Positions 50,602 through 58,837 of a DNA stretch of 64,000 nt are shown piece after piece; the first letter of the stretch is position 1, and each line of letters starts with the position of its first letter. Under the pieces are notes generated by a model. The model ran no database searches and was not told the DNA's origin. It saw only the letters and a program-made list of their open reading frames with translations. The DNA is from Bacillota bacterium. Lineage in GTDB: Bacteria; Bacillota; Clostridia; Lachnospirales; Lachnospiraceae. The stretch is taken from the NCBI GenBank assembly GCA_023421075.1, contig JAEZUM010000092.1:1-64000 (forward strand), written 5' to 3'. The position numbers and the translations under genes were made by a program.

Positions 50602-52389
50602 ATGGATAATAAGAAAATAAAAGTACTGGGCGTAGCGCCCTATGAAGCTATGAAAACCGCTATAGAACGTCTGGCGAAGAATAGAACCGATCTTGAACTT
50701 GATGTTTATGTAGGAGATTTAAATTACGGTAAGGAGCTGGTGCTCCGACATATGGACGAGAATTACGACGCTATTATATCACGGGGCGGAACCGCGCAGT
50801 TAATTGAGGAGGTAACCGAAATTCCTGTCGTAGAGATCTCCCTGTCGGTCTACGACATTCTTCGAGCCATCAAGCTTGCTGAGAATTACAAGGAGCGCTA
50901 TGCTATTATCGGATTTCCGAATATCACCGGCAGTGCTCATATGCTCTGCAACCTGCTGCAATATCAGCTTGATATCTTCACCGTTCATTCTGCCGAGGAG
51001 GTACGACCTCTTCTGACTAAGCTTAAGCTCCAGGGTTATAATATGGTGGTCTGTGATATGATCTCCCATACAGAAGCCAAGCTGCTTGGACTGAATGCTA
51101 TTCTTATCACCTCAGGAGCCGAGAGCATTGAGGATGCTTTCAATCAAGCAATCAAGGTAAGCACCCGTCATAATAAAGCACGTCGTGACAATCTGTTTTT
51201 AAAGGAAGTGTTAAAGTACTCCGGCGATTATACTGTTATTTTTGATTCAGAAGAGAAGGTATACCTCTCCACCTGGGATAAGAAAAACGAAATGCAGATT
51301 TATGATTTACTCCGTCAGGAACTCCCCAGTGTGCGTTCCTCCGACAGTCATAAAATCTTCCGAAATATCGAAGGAACCCTTTTCTCCATCATCGGCCGCA
51401 TGATACCTTACGAAGGACGGCAGTACGGGGTATTCTATTTTACCGATTCCAAAATACCTATAACCCCGGGCAAATACGGAATACGATTCTCCAATAAAAA
51501 AGAAGCCGAGGAAAACTTCTTCAACAGCTTCTACCGAATCACCGGAGCCATGGGAGACCTTGCCGATTCCATTGACCAGATTAGCCAGAGCTCCTTTCCC
51601 GTTATGATCACGGGTGAGAATGGTACCGGCAAGGAACAGATTGCTCTGGTGCTCTATACTCAGAGCCCGCTTCAGACGAATCCTCTGGTGACAATAGACT
51701 GTAGTCAGTTAACAGAAAAGGGATGGACCTACCTGACTAACCATTATAATTCGCCTCTTAACGACAGTAACAATACGATTTATTTCAAAAGCCTAGATGC
51801 TTTGGATCCGGAACGAAACCACGAGTTGCTTTCCTCCATCATCGATACCAACCTTCACCGCCGGAACCGGTTGATCTTCTCCTGCATCAGTCAGAAGGAT
51901 TCCCAGCTTCCGCCGGAAGGGCAGGACTTTGTTAAGCGCTTATCCTGCCTGACAATTTGTCTACCGCCTCTACGGGACCGAATCCAGGAGCTTCCTACCC
52001 TGTCAAGCATCTATCTGTCCACACTGAACGTAGCCCTGGGCAAGCAGCTAACCGGCTTCGAACCCAAAGCCATGGAAATGCTGATGCATTATGATTGGCC
52101 TCAGAATTACACCCAATTTAAGCGTCTGACCAAAGAGCTGGCGGTTCTTACCGTTACACCTTACATTACCAGCAACTCTGTGGCCACTCTGCTGGACAAA
52201 GAACGTTCCTCCATCAATAGCTCTCATGAATCTCTGACCGATGTTAGCATGGATCTGGAGCGATCTCTGGAAGAAATCACACGGGATATTATAAAGAAGG
52301 CTCTGGCTGCCAATCAGGGCAACCAAAGCCTCACCGCCAAGCAGCTGCAGATCAGCCGAACTACGTTGTGGCGTTATCTGAGATCTTAA
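50602..52389 (+). CDS. PrpR-type regulator with degenerate sigma-54 AAA domain
   Basis: Transcriptional regulator of 595 residues. N-terminal PrpR_N sensory domain (about 1-170; YDAIISRGGTAQLIEE), a PAS-like segment (about 190-300), an AAA+ domain with Walker A GENGTGKEQ near 335, and a C-terminal Fis-type helix-turn-helix (LTAKQLQISRTTLWRYLRS). The AAA domain lacks the GAFTGA loop needed to contact sigma-54, and Walker B is weak (TIYFKSLDALD), so it probably acts with ordinary polymerase or as a repressor. ATG at 50602 chosen for GGAG at 6 nt. It should sense the substrate of the divergent operon. Confidence 0.87.
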   Translation: MDNKKIKVLGVAPYEAMKTAIERLAKNRTDLELDVYVGDLNYGKELVLRHMDENYDAIISRGGTAQLIEEVTEIPVVEISLSVYDILRAIKLAENYKERYAIIGFPNITGSAHMLCNLLQYQLDIFTVHSAEEVRPLLTKLKLQGYNMVVCDMISHTEAKLLGLNAILITSGAESIEDAFNQAIKVSTRHNKARRDNLFLKEVLKYSGDYTVIFDSEEKVYLSTWDKKNEMQIYDLLRQELPSVRSSDSHKIFRNIEGTLFSIIGRMIPYEGRQYGVFYFTDSKIPITPGKYGIRFSNKKEAEENFFNSFYRITGAMGDLADSIDQISQSSFPVMITGENGTGKEQIALVLYTQSPLQTNPLVTIDCSQLTEKGWTYLTNHYNSPLNDSNNTIYFKSLDALDPERNHELLSSIIDTNLHRRNRLIFSCISQKDSQLPPEGQDFVKRLSCLTICLPPLRDRIQELPTLSSIYLSTLNVALGKQLTGFEPKAMEMLMHYDWPQNYTQFKRLTKELAVLTVTPYITSNSVATLLDKERSSINSSHESLTDVSMDLERSLEEITRDIIKKALAANQGNQSLTAKQLQISRTTLWRYLRS

Positions 52390-52418
52390 TCGAGACCTAT
52401 AATCAGAGGATATTAAAT

Positions 52419-52452
52419 GACCCTTTTCAAAAATTACTTTTTGAAAAGGGTC
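52419..52452. terminator. bidirectional terminator, perfect 15-bp stem
   Basis: GACCCTTTTCAAAAA / TTTTTGAAAAGGGTC with loop TTAC, between the regulator and hipA, which converge. Confidence 0.88.
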
Positions 52453-52530
52453 TACTAATTTTAGTGTTATAATATTTATTTATCCAGACTCTTCGCTGTC
52501 AGGAATTCATTATTGATATTATAGATCCTT

Positions 52531-53637
52531 TTATAAGTCCTCAGAAATAATATCACGAATCTCCTCTGCAATAATCCTTGCCTTGTTCCGGTCTAATTTT
52601 ATGTTCTTAGCAACCGCAAGCAATTCTTTCATTCCCGGGTTCTTGCCATTTCCATCAACCGTAGTTGCATGCTCGCCACCAATAGAATAACTGAACGTCA
52701 GATCATATGCCGGAGATAGGATCCACCGACTTTTATTCACATCATATAAGAACGAAAAGTTCTTTGCATGATCATCTCTGTTATGAGCAAATACATTAAA
52801 ACACATAAGACGGAACATCTGCCATATCTGCTCGTAATCATTGGTAAGCCGCAAAGTCAGTTGCATCAATATGTTATAATCCAGATTAGGGATCCGATGA
52901 GTAGTCTCAAGCAATGCACCTACCGATACCATATGAATTTTCTTGTCATTATCTCTATCAAATCTCTTTGTTGCAAAAAAACCTTCATAATTCTTTGATT
53001 CCAATAATCTTGTTTCTGTCATAGGAATTCCGCATCTGCGTGCACATAAAGAATACTTATACTCTTGTACGCCAATATCATCTCTATCCTGAGAAGATGG
53101 GAATTTAACAATCCATTCCTGTCCATCAATTTTATAATAAACCTTTGGTCTTGCACCACCCGAGGATCCGCCCATTTGGAAAAGCTCATCCAAATTATCA
53201 CTATCCTTGCTTTCAAAAATCTTCTGACATTCCACTGCAATCTCATCCAGAGTAAGATCTGACCGTGTAAGTGATAAACTACTTTCCGGTTGGTAGGTCA
53301 ATGCACCGATACATGACGATCCAACCATAGCTAATCGATTAATCGCATCAAACTCTGCCGGATTAATTTTTTCTTTCAGGAGAAGTCTGTCAACCAGTAG
53401 TCGTCCCCAACCGTCAGGCAGGCTGTCCGAAAACACTCCAAATAAGCCATCAAAAGGATCATAGCTCTTCGGCAGGAATACCCCCTTTTGCAATGGTAAA
53501 GAAAATGGGCTAATGGAAAATCCATTACGGATCCATTCCTCCTCGTATTCAAATGCAACCAAATGATTAACCGTTATGGCAAGGGTTCCAACCCTTTTGT
53601 CTCCGAACATTACACTGAGCGATTTATTTATGTTCAT
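52531..53637 (-). CDS. hipA: HipA-like Ser/Thr kinase toxin
   Basis: Toxin kinase of a type II hipBA module; E. coli HipA phosphorylates glutamyl-tRNA synthetase and causes persistence, but targets differ between families. 368 residues: couple_hipA N-terminal domain (GFSISPFSLPL, DPFDGLFGVFSDSLPDGWGR), the Gly-rich loop GGSSGGARPK near residue 165, kinase core LCFNVFAHNRDDHAKNFS-like with catalytic Asp near 285, and the DFG-equivalent SPAYDLTFS. All key residues intact. ATG at 53637 follows GGAGG by 6 nt and overlaps the hipB stop region. Confidence 0.92.
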   Translation of the reverse strand: MNINKSLSVMFGDKRVGTLAITVNHLVAFEYEEEWIRNGFSISPFSLPLQKGVFLPKSYDPFDGLFGVFSDSLPDGWGRLLVDRLLLKEKINPAEFDAINRLAMVGSSCIGALTYQPESSLSLTRSDLTLDEIAVECQKIFESKDSDNLDELFQMGGSSGGARPKVYYKIDGQEWIVKFPSSQDRDDIGVQEYKYSLCARRCGIPMTETRLLESKNYEGFFATKRFDRDNDKKIHMVSVGALLETTHRIPNLDYNILMQLTLRLTNDYEQIWQMFRLMCFNVFAHNRDDHAKNFSFLYDVNKSRWILSPAYDLTFSYSIGGEHATTVDGNGKNPGMKELLAVAKNIKLDRNKARIIAEEIRDIISEDL

Positions 53638-53905
53638 CAATTACCTCCTGAATGGATGAATACCCCTTCTTAGAAAACAATTTATCAAAATCACTTTCAC
53701 ATCCCAGAGCAAATGCAATCTTAATAAGTGAGGATAATGATATCTCTCCGGTACGCTCAAATCTCTTAATGGAGCCCAGACTCACATCGGAAGAAGCAGC
53801 AAGCTGTACCTGTGTTATCTTTTTCTCCTTTCTCCTAACACTCACTCTTATCGCAATTTCCATATTCATTTCATTCGGTGACCTTAAAAAATCAAAGTTA
53901 TTCAT
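53624..53905 (-). CDS. hipB: HipB-like XRE-family antitoxin
   Basis: 93-residue DNA-binding protein with a helix-turn-helix ITQVQLAASSDVSLGSIKRFER near residues 30-52, and a C-terminal helical extension that would contact HipA. It overlaps the start of hipA by 14 bp, the normal order with antitoxin first. The ATG at 53905 is preferred; an upstream TTG at 53941 would overlap the operator. The ribosome site (AAAAAAGGA, 11-12 nt away) is weak. Confidence 0.88.
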   Translation of the reverse strand: MNNFDFLRSPNEMNMEIAIRVSVRRKEKKITQVQLAASSDVSLGSIKRFERTGEISLSSLIKIAFALGCESDFDKLFSKKGYSSIQEVIDEHK

Positions 53906-53925
53906 AGATATTATTTTATCCTTTT

Positions 53926-53941
53926 TTGATCTATAAGTCAA
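53926..53941. promoter_or_regulatory. candidate hipB operator
   Basis: Imperfect palindrome TTGATCTATAAGTCAA (TTGA-N2-TATA-N2-TCAA), 20 bp before the hipB ATG, well placed for autoregulation by HipB/HipBA. Confidence 0.5.
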
Positions 53942-54077
53942 GTTTGGGTTAATATATTAGCAATACCAGTTTTATCAATCTGGCTCGAATCGCACCGCTG
54001 GTTCTTCCATGTATTTCTGCTATCAACACATTCGATATCCTAGTACACTTTTTCGTATGCGAAGTGTATCATAAAAA

Positions 54078-54125
54078 GCTCCCTCCCGGGCAGATAAGCA
54101 AAAGCTTTTCTACCCAGAAGGGAGC
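54078..54125 (-). terminator. hydrogenase operon terminator
   Basis: Stem GCTCCCTTCTGGGTAG / CTGCCCGGGAGGGAGC (minus strand) with an inner AAAAGC/GCTTTT tip, followed by TTTTTATG. Confidence 0.92.
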
Positions 54126-54148
54126 GTATCTTTTTCTTCAGTTCCTCA

Positions 54149-55885
54149 TTACATCTTTCTTCTTTTTACATAATGGGTGTGTAGCAAGCTGTGTGCCTTC
54201 TCTCCATACGGTTCCCCAAGGAATTCCTCATATAATTTGATAATATACGGATTTTCATGGGATTTACGTATTGTCTTACTTTCATCCTCCTGATAGATAC
54301 CTGCCATTCTCTTTTTGAGAATATCAATATCTCCATGATGGTAAGGCTGTCCGCCGCCACCGATGCAACCTCCCGGACATGCCATGATTTCGATTGCATG
54401 ATAGTCTGCCTTTCCCGCCCGGATGCTTTCCAACAGCTCTCTTGCGTTACCAAGGCCATGTGCCACCGCTATCTTAACATCCAGTCCATTGATATTGACG
54501 ACAGCCTCTTTGATTCCGGTAAAGCCACGGAGATCATGAAAATCCACTTTTTCAAGCTTCTCCTTCGTTAACCATTCATAAGCTGTTCGTAGGGCAGCTT
54601 CAATAACACCACCTGTAGCTCCGAATATAACACCTGCGCCTGAAGATTCACCCAAAGGCTGATCAAATTCATCCTCCTCAAGAGTCATCAGGTCGATATT
54701 GGCTTCCTTCATCATCTGAGCTAATTCTCTTGTAGTAATAACAGCATCGACATCCTGAAATCCTTCATATGATAACTCCGGTCTTGCCGCCTCGTATTTC
54801 TTAGCCAGACAGGGCATTACCGATACTACATAGATGTCCTTCGGATCAATACCGGCCTTTTTGGCAAAGTAGGTTTTCGCAATAACACCAAACATCTCAT
54901 GAGGAGATTTACTGGTGGAAGGTATATCCAGCATATCAGAAAACTGATGCTCGAAAAACTTAACCCATCCCGGACAGCAGCTGGTAAGTATCGGCAATTT
55001 ACCACCATGCTGAAGACGATGGACAAATTCAGATGCCTCTTCCATAATGGTAAGATCTGCCGCAAAATCTGTGTCAAATACTTTGTTAAATCCAAGCTGG
55101 CGAAGTGCTTTAATCATCTTTCCCGTAACTCTTGTTCCCGGTTCAGCCCCAAACTCCTCTCCGAGTGCCACCCTGACAGCCGGAGCCGTCTGAACGATAA
55201 CGTATTTTTTAGTGTCATTAATAGCATCCCATACCTTGGATATGTTATTTACCTCAGTCAAGGCGCCGGTCGGACATACCGCTACACATTGTCCGCAGAA
55301 GGTACAGGTAGTTTCATGCATCGGAAGATTCATCGATGGCGCGATAAAGGTATCGAAGCCACGATTGACCGCAGATAGCACATGTACCGTCTGTACCTCA
55401 TTACACATCGTCTCACATCTTCTGCAAAGAATACACTTATCCATATTTCTGACGATTGATTTGCTGGACTCATCCTTCGGATGCTTTGCCCTCTCTCCTT
55501 TATAGCGGATCTCTCGTATGTTTAATTCTGCTGCCAATGCTTGTAACTCGCATTCCAGGTTCTTTTCGCAGATCAGGCAGTCCTTCGGATGATTCGAAAG
55601 CAGGAGCTCAACTATCGTTCTTCTTGCCTTGATGCATCGTATGGTATTGGTGGTTATCACCATCCCCTCCGTTACCGGGGTTGCACAGGCAGGCGCAAGA
55701 TTTCTCCTTCCTTCCACTTCAACCACACAGACGCGACAAGAAGCGGCCTTATTCACCATTTTCAGATTATGCAAATCAAGATGGCAAAGCGTAGGAATCT
55801 TAATATTTAATTTTCTTGCAGCTTCAAGAATGGTACTTCCTTCTTCCACTGCAACCGGTTGATTATTAATTGACAGATTAATCAT
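54149..55885 (-). CDS. hndD: [FeFe] hydrogenase catalytic subunit (HndD/HydA)
   Basis: Catalytic subunit of a soluble NAD(P)-linked, probably electron-bifurcating hydrogenase. About 578 residues: [2Fe-2S] plant-ferredoxin domain (SCRVCVVEVEG), the His-Cys3 cluster HPKDCLICEKNLEC near 100, two [4Fe-4S] clusters (CILCRRCETMC and CTFCGQCVAVCPTG), then the H-cluster with TSCCPGW, MPCLAKK and MACPGGCIGGGGQP, and the small C-terminal subunit domain. All ligands intact. ATG at 55885 chosen for GAGGGGG upstream and the family N-terminus MINLSINNQ. Last of hndABCD. Confidence 0.96.
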   Translation of the reverse strand: MINLSINNQPVAVEEGSTILEAARKLNIKIPTLCHLDLHNLKMVNKAASCRVCVVEVEGRRNLAPACATPVTEGMVITTNTIRCIKARRTIVELLLSNHPKDCLICEKNLECELQALAAELNIREIRYKGERAKHPKDESSKSIVRNMDKCILCRRCETMCNEVQTVHVLSAVNRGFDTFIAPSMNLPMHETTCTFCGQCVAVCPTGALTEVNNISKVWDAINDTKKYVIVQTAPAVRVALGEEFGAEPGTRVTGKMIKALRQLGFNKVFDTDFAADLTIMEEASEFVHRLQHGGKLPILTSCCPGWVKFFEHQFSDMLDIPSTSKSPHEMFGVIAKTYFAKKAGIDPKDIYVVSVMPCLAKKYEAARPELSYEGFQDVDAVITTRELAQMMKEANIDLMTLEEDEFDQPLGESSGAGVIFGATGGVIEAALRTAYEWLTKEKLEKVDFHDLRGFTGIKEAVVNINGLDVKIAVAHGLGNARELLESIRAGKADYHAIEIMACPGGCIGGGGQPYHHGDIDILKKRMAGIYQEDESKTIRKSHENPYIIKLYEEFLGEPYGEKAHSLLHTHYVKRRKM

Positions 55886-55904
55886 AGCATTCGTCCCCCT
55901 CTCT

Positions 55905-57698
55905 CTAGCGTTTCTCAATTGCACTAAATTTGCACTTATTATAGCACGCACCACATTTAATGCACTTTGACTGATCAATTTCATGAACCTTCTTCACTTC
56001 ACCTGAGATGCAGGAGACAGGACATACTCTCGCGCATAGTGTACATCCGACGCATTTATCGGGTAGGATATAATAGGATAAAAGTGATTGACATACTCCG
56101 GCGGGACACTTTTTGTCCTTCACATGTGCCAGGTATTCATCATGAAAATATTTCAATGTACTCAGAACCGGATTAGGTGCAGTCTGCCCCAAGCCACAGA
56201 GAGAAGTATCTTTAATAATCTCCCCTAACTCCTGTAGATCGACAAGATCCTGTTCGGTACCATTCCCTGATGTAATTTTCTCCAGTATCTCAAGAAGTCT
56301 CTTATTGCCCACGCGACATGGAGTACATTTTCCACAGGATTCATCTACCGTGAATTCAAGATAGAATTTGGCAATATCCACCATACAGTTATCTTCATCC
56401 ATTACAATCATTCCGCCAGAGCCCATCATGGAGCCAATCTTGCCAAGGGATTCGTAGTCGATCGCTATATCAAGATTCTCTTCTGTAATGCAGCCACCCG
56501 AGGGTCCTCCGGTCTGCACTGCTTTGAATTTCTTGTTATCCTTGATGCCGCCTCCGATATCAAAAATAACGTCTCGAAGAGTATTTCCCATCGGAACCTC
56601 AACCAAACCGACATTATTTACCTTGCCTGCAAGCGCAAATACCTTTGTTCCGGACGATTTTTCTGTACCAATCTGGCGGAACCAATCAGCTCCATTTAAG
56701 AAAATAGGTGCTATGTTCGCTAGAGTCTCAACATTGTTAACACAGGTAGGCTTATCCCACACTCCGCTTTCTGCCGGAAAGGGAGGCTTTGTTGTAGGTT
56801 CCCCACGTTCTCCCTCGATGGAATGGATCAATGCCGTTTCTTCTCCACATACGAAGGCACCTGCACCATAGCGCAGTTCCACATTGAAGTGAAAGCCGGT
56901 GCCAAGGATATCTTTTCCAAGAAGCCCATACTCTCTTGCCTGTGCAATTGCGGTTTCCAATCTGCTGATCGCAAGCGGGTATTCTGCTCTGATATAGATA
57001 TACCCGTGCTCCGCCCCAATTGCATAACCTGCGATAGCCATAGCTTCCAGCACGGAATGAGGATCACCTTCCAGGATGGATCGATCCATAAATGCTCCCG
57101 GATCACCTTCATCCGCATTACAGATAATGTATTTGTTATCACCCACACTTTTACTGGCATACTTCCATTTTAGACCGGTAGGAAAGCCACCGCCCCCTCT
57201 TCCTCTGAGGCCGGACTCAATTACTGTAGTAATCACTTCTTCCCGGCTCATCTTGGTCAAGCATTTGGCAAGAGCCTGATATCCATCCGCAGCGATATAT
57301 TCATTGATATCCTCCGGATTAATAAAACCACAGTTTCTCAGAGCAATACGAATCTGCTTCTTATAAAAGGGCAGATCCTTCTGGCCCTCCAGTTTCACCT
57401 TCATATTCGGTTCTATGTATAAAAGCCTTTCCACCTGGCGTCCCTTGATGACATGCTCTGTAACAATTTCTTCCGCATCATCGGGCATAACAGTTACATA
57501 AAATACATTATCCGGATAGACCTTTACTATTGGTCCTTTTTCACAAAAACCGAAGCATCCGGTGATTACTACCTCAACCTCATCGGCAAGTCCATGCCTG
57601 CCTATACTTTCATTTAATTTATCTACCAACTTTAAGCTGTCGGAGGATGTACAACCAGTTCCACCGCACACCAGCAGATGCATTCTGAATTTACTCAT
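55905..57698 (-). CDS. hndC: NADH-dehydrogenase-like flavoprotein subunit (HndC/NuoF)
   Basis: FMN/NAD(H)-binding subunit, 597 residues. N-terminal thioredoxin-like [2Fe-2S] domain (CGGTGCTSSDS, VITGCFGFCEKGP), then the NuoF core: GRGGGGFPTGLKWKYAS (NADH/FMN site) near 170, ICNADEGDPGAFMDR, the [4Fe-4S] motif ESCGKCTPCRVGN near 470, and a C-terminal 2x[4Fe-4S] ferredoxin domain (CVGCTLCARVCP and CIKCGACYNKC). This extended layout is that of HndC/HydB in bifurcating hydrogenases. Confidence 0.95.
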   Translation of the reverse strand: MSKFRMHLLVCGGTGCTSSDSLKLVDKLNESIGRHGLADEVEVVITGCFGFCEKGPIVKVYPDNVFYVTVMPDDAEEIVTEHVIKGRQVERLLYIEPNMKVKLEGQKDLPFYKKQIRIALRNCGFINPEDINEYIAADGYQALAKCLTKMSREEVITTVIESGLRGRGGGGFPTGLKWKYASKSVGDNKYIICNADEGDPGAFMDRSILEGDPHSVLEAMAIAGYAIGAEHGYIYIRAEYPLAISRLETAIAQAREYGLLGKDILGTGFHFNVELRYGAGAFVCGEETALIHSIEGERGEPTTKPPFPAESGVWDKPTCVNNVETLANIAPIFLNGADWFRQIGTEKSSGTKVFALAGKVNNVGLVEVPMGNTLRDVIFDIGGGIKDNKKFKAVQTGGPSGGCITEENLDIAIDYESLGKIGSMMGSGGMIVMDEDNCMVDIAKFYLEFTVDESCGKCTPCRVGNKRLLEILEKITSGNGTEQDLVDLQELGEIIKDTSLCGLGQTAPNPVLSTLKYFHDEYLAHVKDKKCPAGVCQSLLSYYILPDKCVGCTLCARVCPVSCISGEVKKVHEIDQSKCIKCGACYNKCKFSAIEKR

Positions 57699-57715
57699 TC
57701 CTCAACCTCCTACCT

Positions 57716-58105
57716 CTATTTGCTAAATGTTTTTGTAATAATCGCATTTTGAAGAAGCCGTCCATTCTTAATATGTTCATTCACAATTTCTCTGGCTCTT
57801 AATGCATCTACATGTCCATATATTATAGAAGGCATATCTTTACTAATCACTTCTACAATCGGTTCCTGTGCACAATACCCCATACAACCGGTTTGTGTTA
57901 CCGAAACATTACTAATATTTTGTTTGTGTAGCTCATCAATGATTGCCTGCATCGTAACTCTCGCCCCACTTGCAATTCCGCAGGTTGCCATACCTACTCT
58001 GACAATAATTCGATCCTCCGATTCGGCGGTAGCTCTTAAGTCCAGCTTATTCTTTGCAGTCTGCCTGATTTGCTCAAGTTCTTCCAATGATTTCAACTTG
58101 CTCAT
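57716..58105 (-). CDS. hndB: thioredoxin-like [2Fe-2S] subunit (HndB)
   Basis: 129-residue small subunit. A thioredoxin-fold [2Fe-2S] domain with Cys in MATCGIASGARVT and in QTGCMGYCAQEPIVEV. The N-terminus (KSLEELEQIRQTAKNKLD) is the usual HndB helix. It overlaps hndA by 4 bp (ATGA). Its cluster is thought to be part of the electron wiring of the complex. Confidence 0.92.
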   Translation of the reverse strand: MSKLKSLEELEQIRQTAKNKLDLRATAESEDRIIVRVGMATCGIASGARVTMQAIIDELHKQNISNVSVTQTGCMGYCAQEPIVEVISKDMPSIIYGHVDALRAREIVNEHIKNGRLLQNAIITKTFSK

Positions 58106-58587
58106 AGCGTATCCTCCAATTCACATTCTGCTAATATTTTTTTAACCTGATCCACCTCTACCCTGCCGTAAACCTTATCATTAATCATTACAACAGGTGC
58201 AAGTCCACAGGCACCGATGCAGCGCAACCCGGATAACGTATATTTCATATCCTGTGAGGTTTCTCCTGACTTCAAATTCAACTCTTTCTCAAATTCCTTC
58301 ATGATGGCATCTGCTCCTCGAACAAAGCATGCAGTACCAAGACAAACATTGACTACATATTGACCTCTTGGCTTGGTGGTAAAATAAGAGTAGAAACTTA
58401 TCACCCCATAAATCTTAGAGCTTGGAATATCGAGCGTCTCTGAAATGAATAGAATAACTTCATCCGAAAGATAACTGTAAAGATGCTGCGCTTTGTGGAG
58501 AACTGATATCAAAGCACCCCTCTTGTCTTCGATTCCATCAATGAAACTTTTTAGTTCATAAAAACTATCCTGCACTTGTACACTCAT
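58102..58587 (-). CDS. hndA: NuoE-like [2Fe-2S] subunit (HndA)
   Basis: 161 residues, 24-kDa NADH dehydrogenase subunit type. N-terminal helical bundle (GALISVLHKAQHLYSYLSDE), then the thioredoxin-like domain with four ligands in VCLGTACFVRGAD and IGACGLAPVVMIND. First gene of hndABCD, ATG after GGAGG, about 65 bp from a good promoter. Confidence 0.94.
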   Translation of the reverse strand: MSVQVQDSFYELKSFIDGIEDKRGALISVLHKAQHLYSYLSDEVILFISETLDIPSSKIYGVISFYSYFTTKPRGQYVVNVCLGTACFVRGADAIMKEFEKELNLKSGETSQDMKYTLSGLRCIGACGLAPVVMINDKVYGRVEVDQVKKILAECELEDTL

Positions 58588-58657
58588 AGAAGGACCTCCA
58601 TGCTTCTTGTTAATTCAATCAATTTTAAAGACTACCATTATTTACTATAACAAGTAA

Positions 58658-58663
58658 ATTATA
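58658..58663 (-). promoter_or_regulatory. hnd operon -10 with extended TG; possible Rex site
   Basis: Minus strand TG-T-TATAAT; no clear -35. Just downstream, over the start site, is TTGTTATAGTAAATAA, which resembles one half of a Rex operator (TTGTTAA-N4-TTAACAA), and a TTAACAA lies further on at about 58607-58613. Rex control by NADH/NAD would suit a hydrogenase, but the match is weak. Confidence 0.4.
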
Positions 58664-58746
58664 ACACGAATTATGTCATTTATTAAATTATTTTTACAAA
58701 TAATTTATATGTGAGAATTTTATTTTTAGTAGAAATTTATATAAAA

Positions 58747-58787
58747 AGACACCTCGCTCCGATATTTCTACCAGCAACGAAGTGTCT
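58747..58787 (-). terminator. terminator of the surface-protein gene
   Basis: AGACACTTCGTTGC paired with GGAGCGAGGTGTCT (minus strand) followed by TTTTTATA. Confidence 0.85.
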
Positions 58788-58837
58788 ATCACTTCAATCC
58801 ACATAATTCCCGTCAATAAATGAGATCAAATATTCAG

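Noticed and set aside
54899..55378. 159-residue open frame on the plus strand
   Set aside because: Antisense to the [FeFe] hydrogenase gene, whose iron-sulphur motifs are unambiguous.
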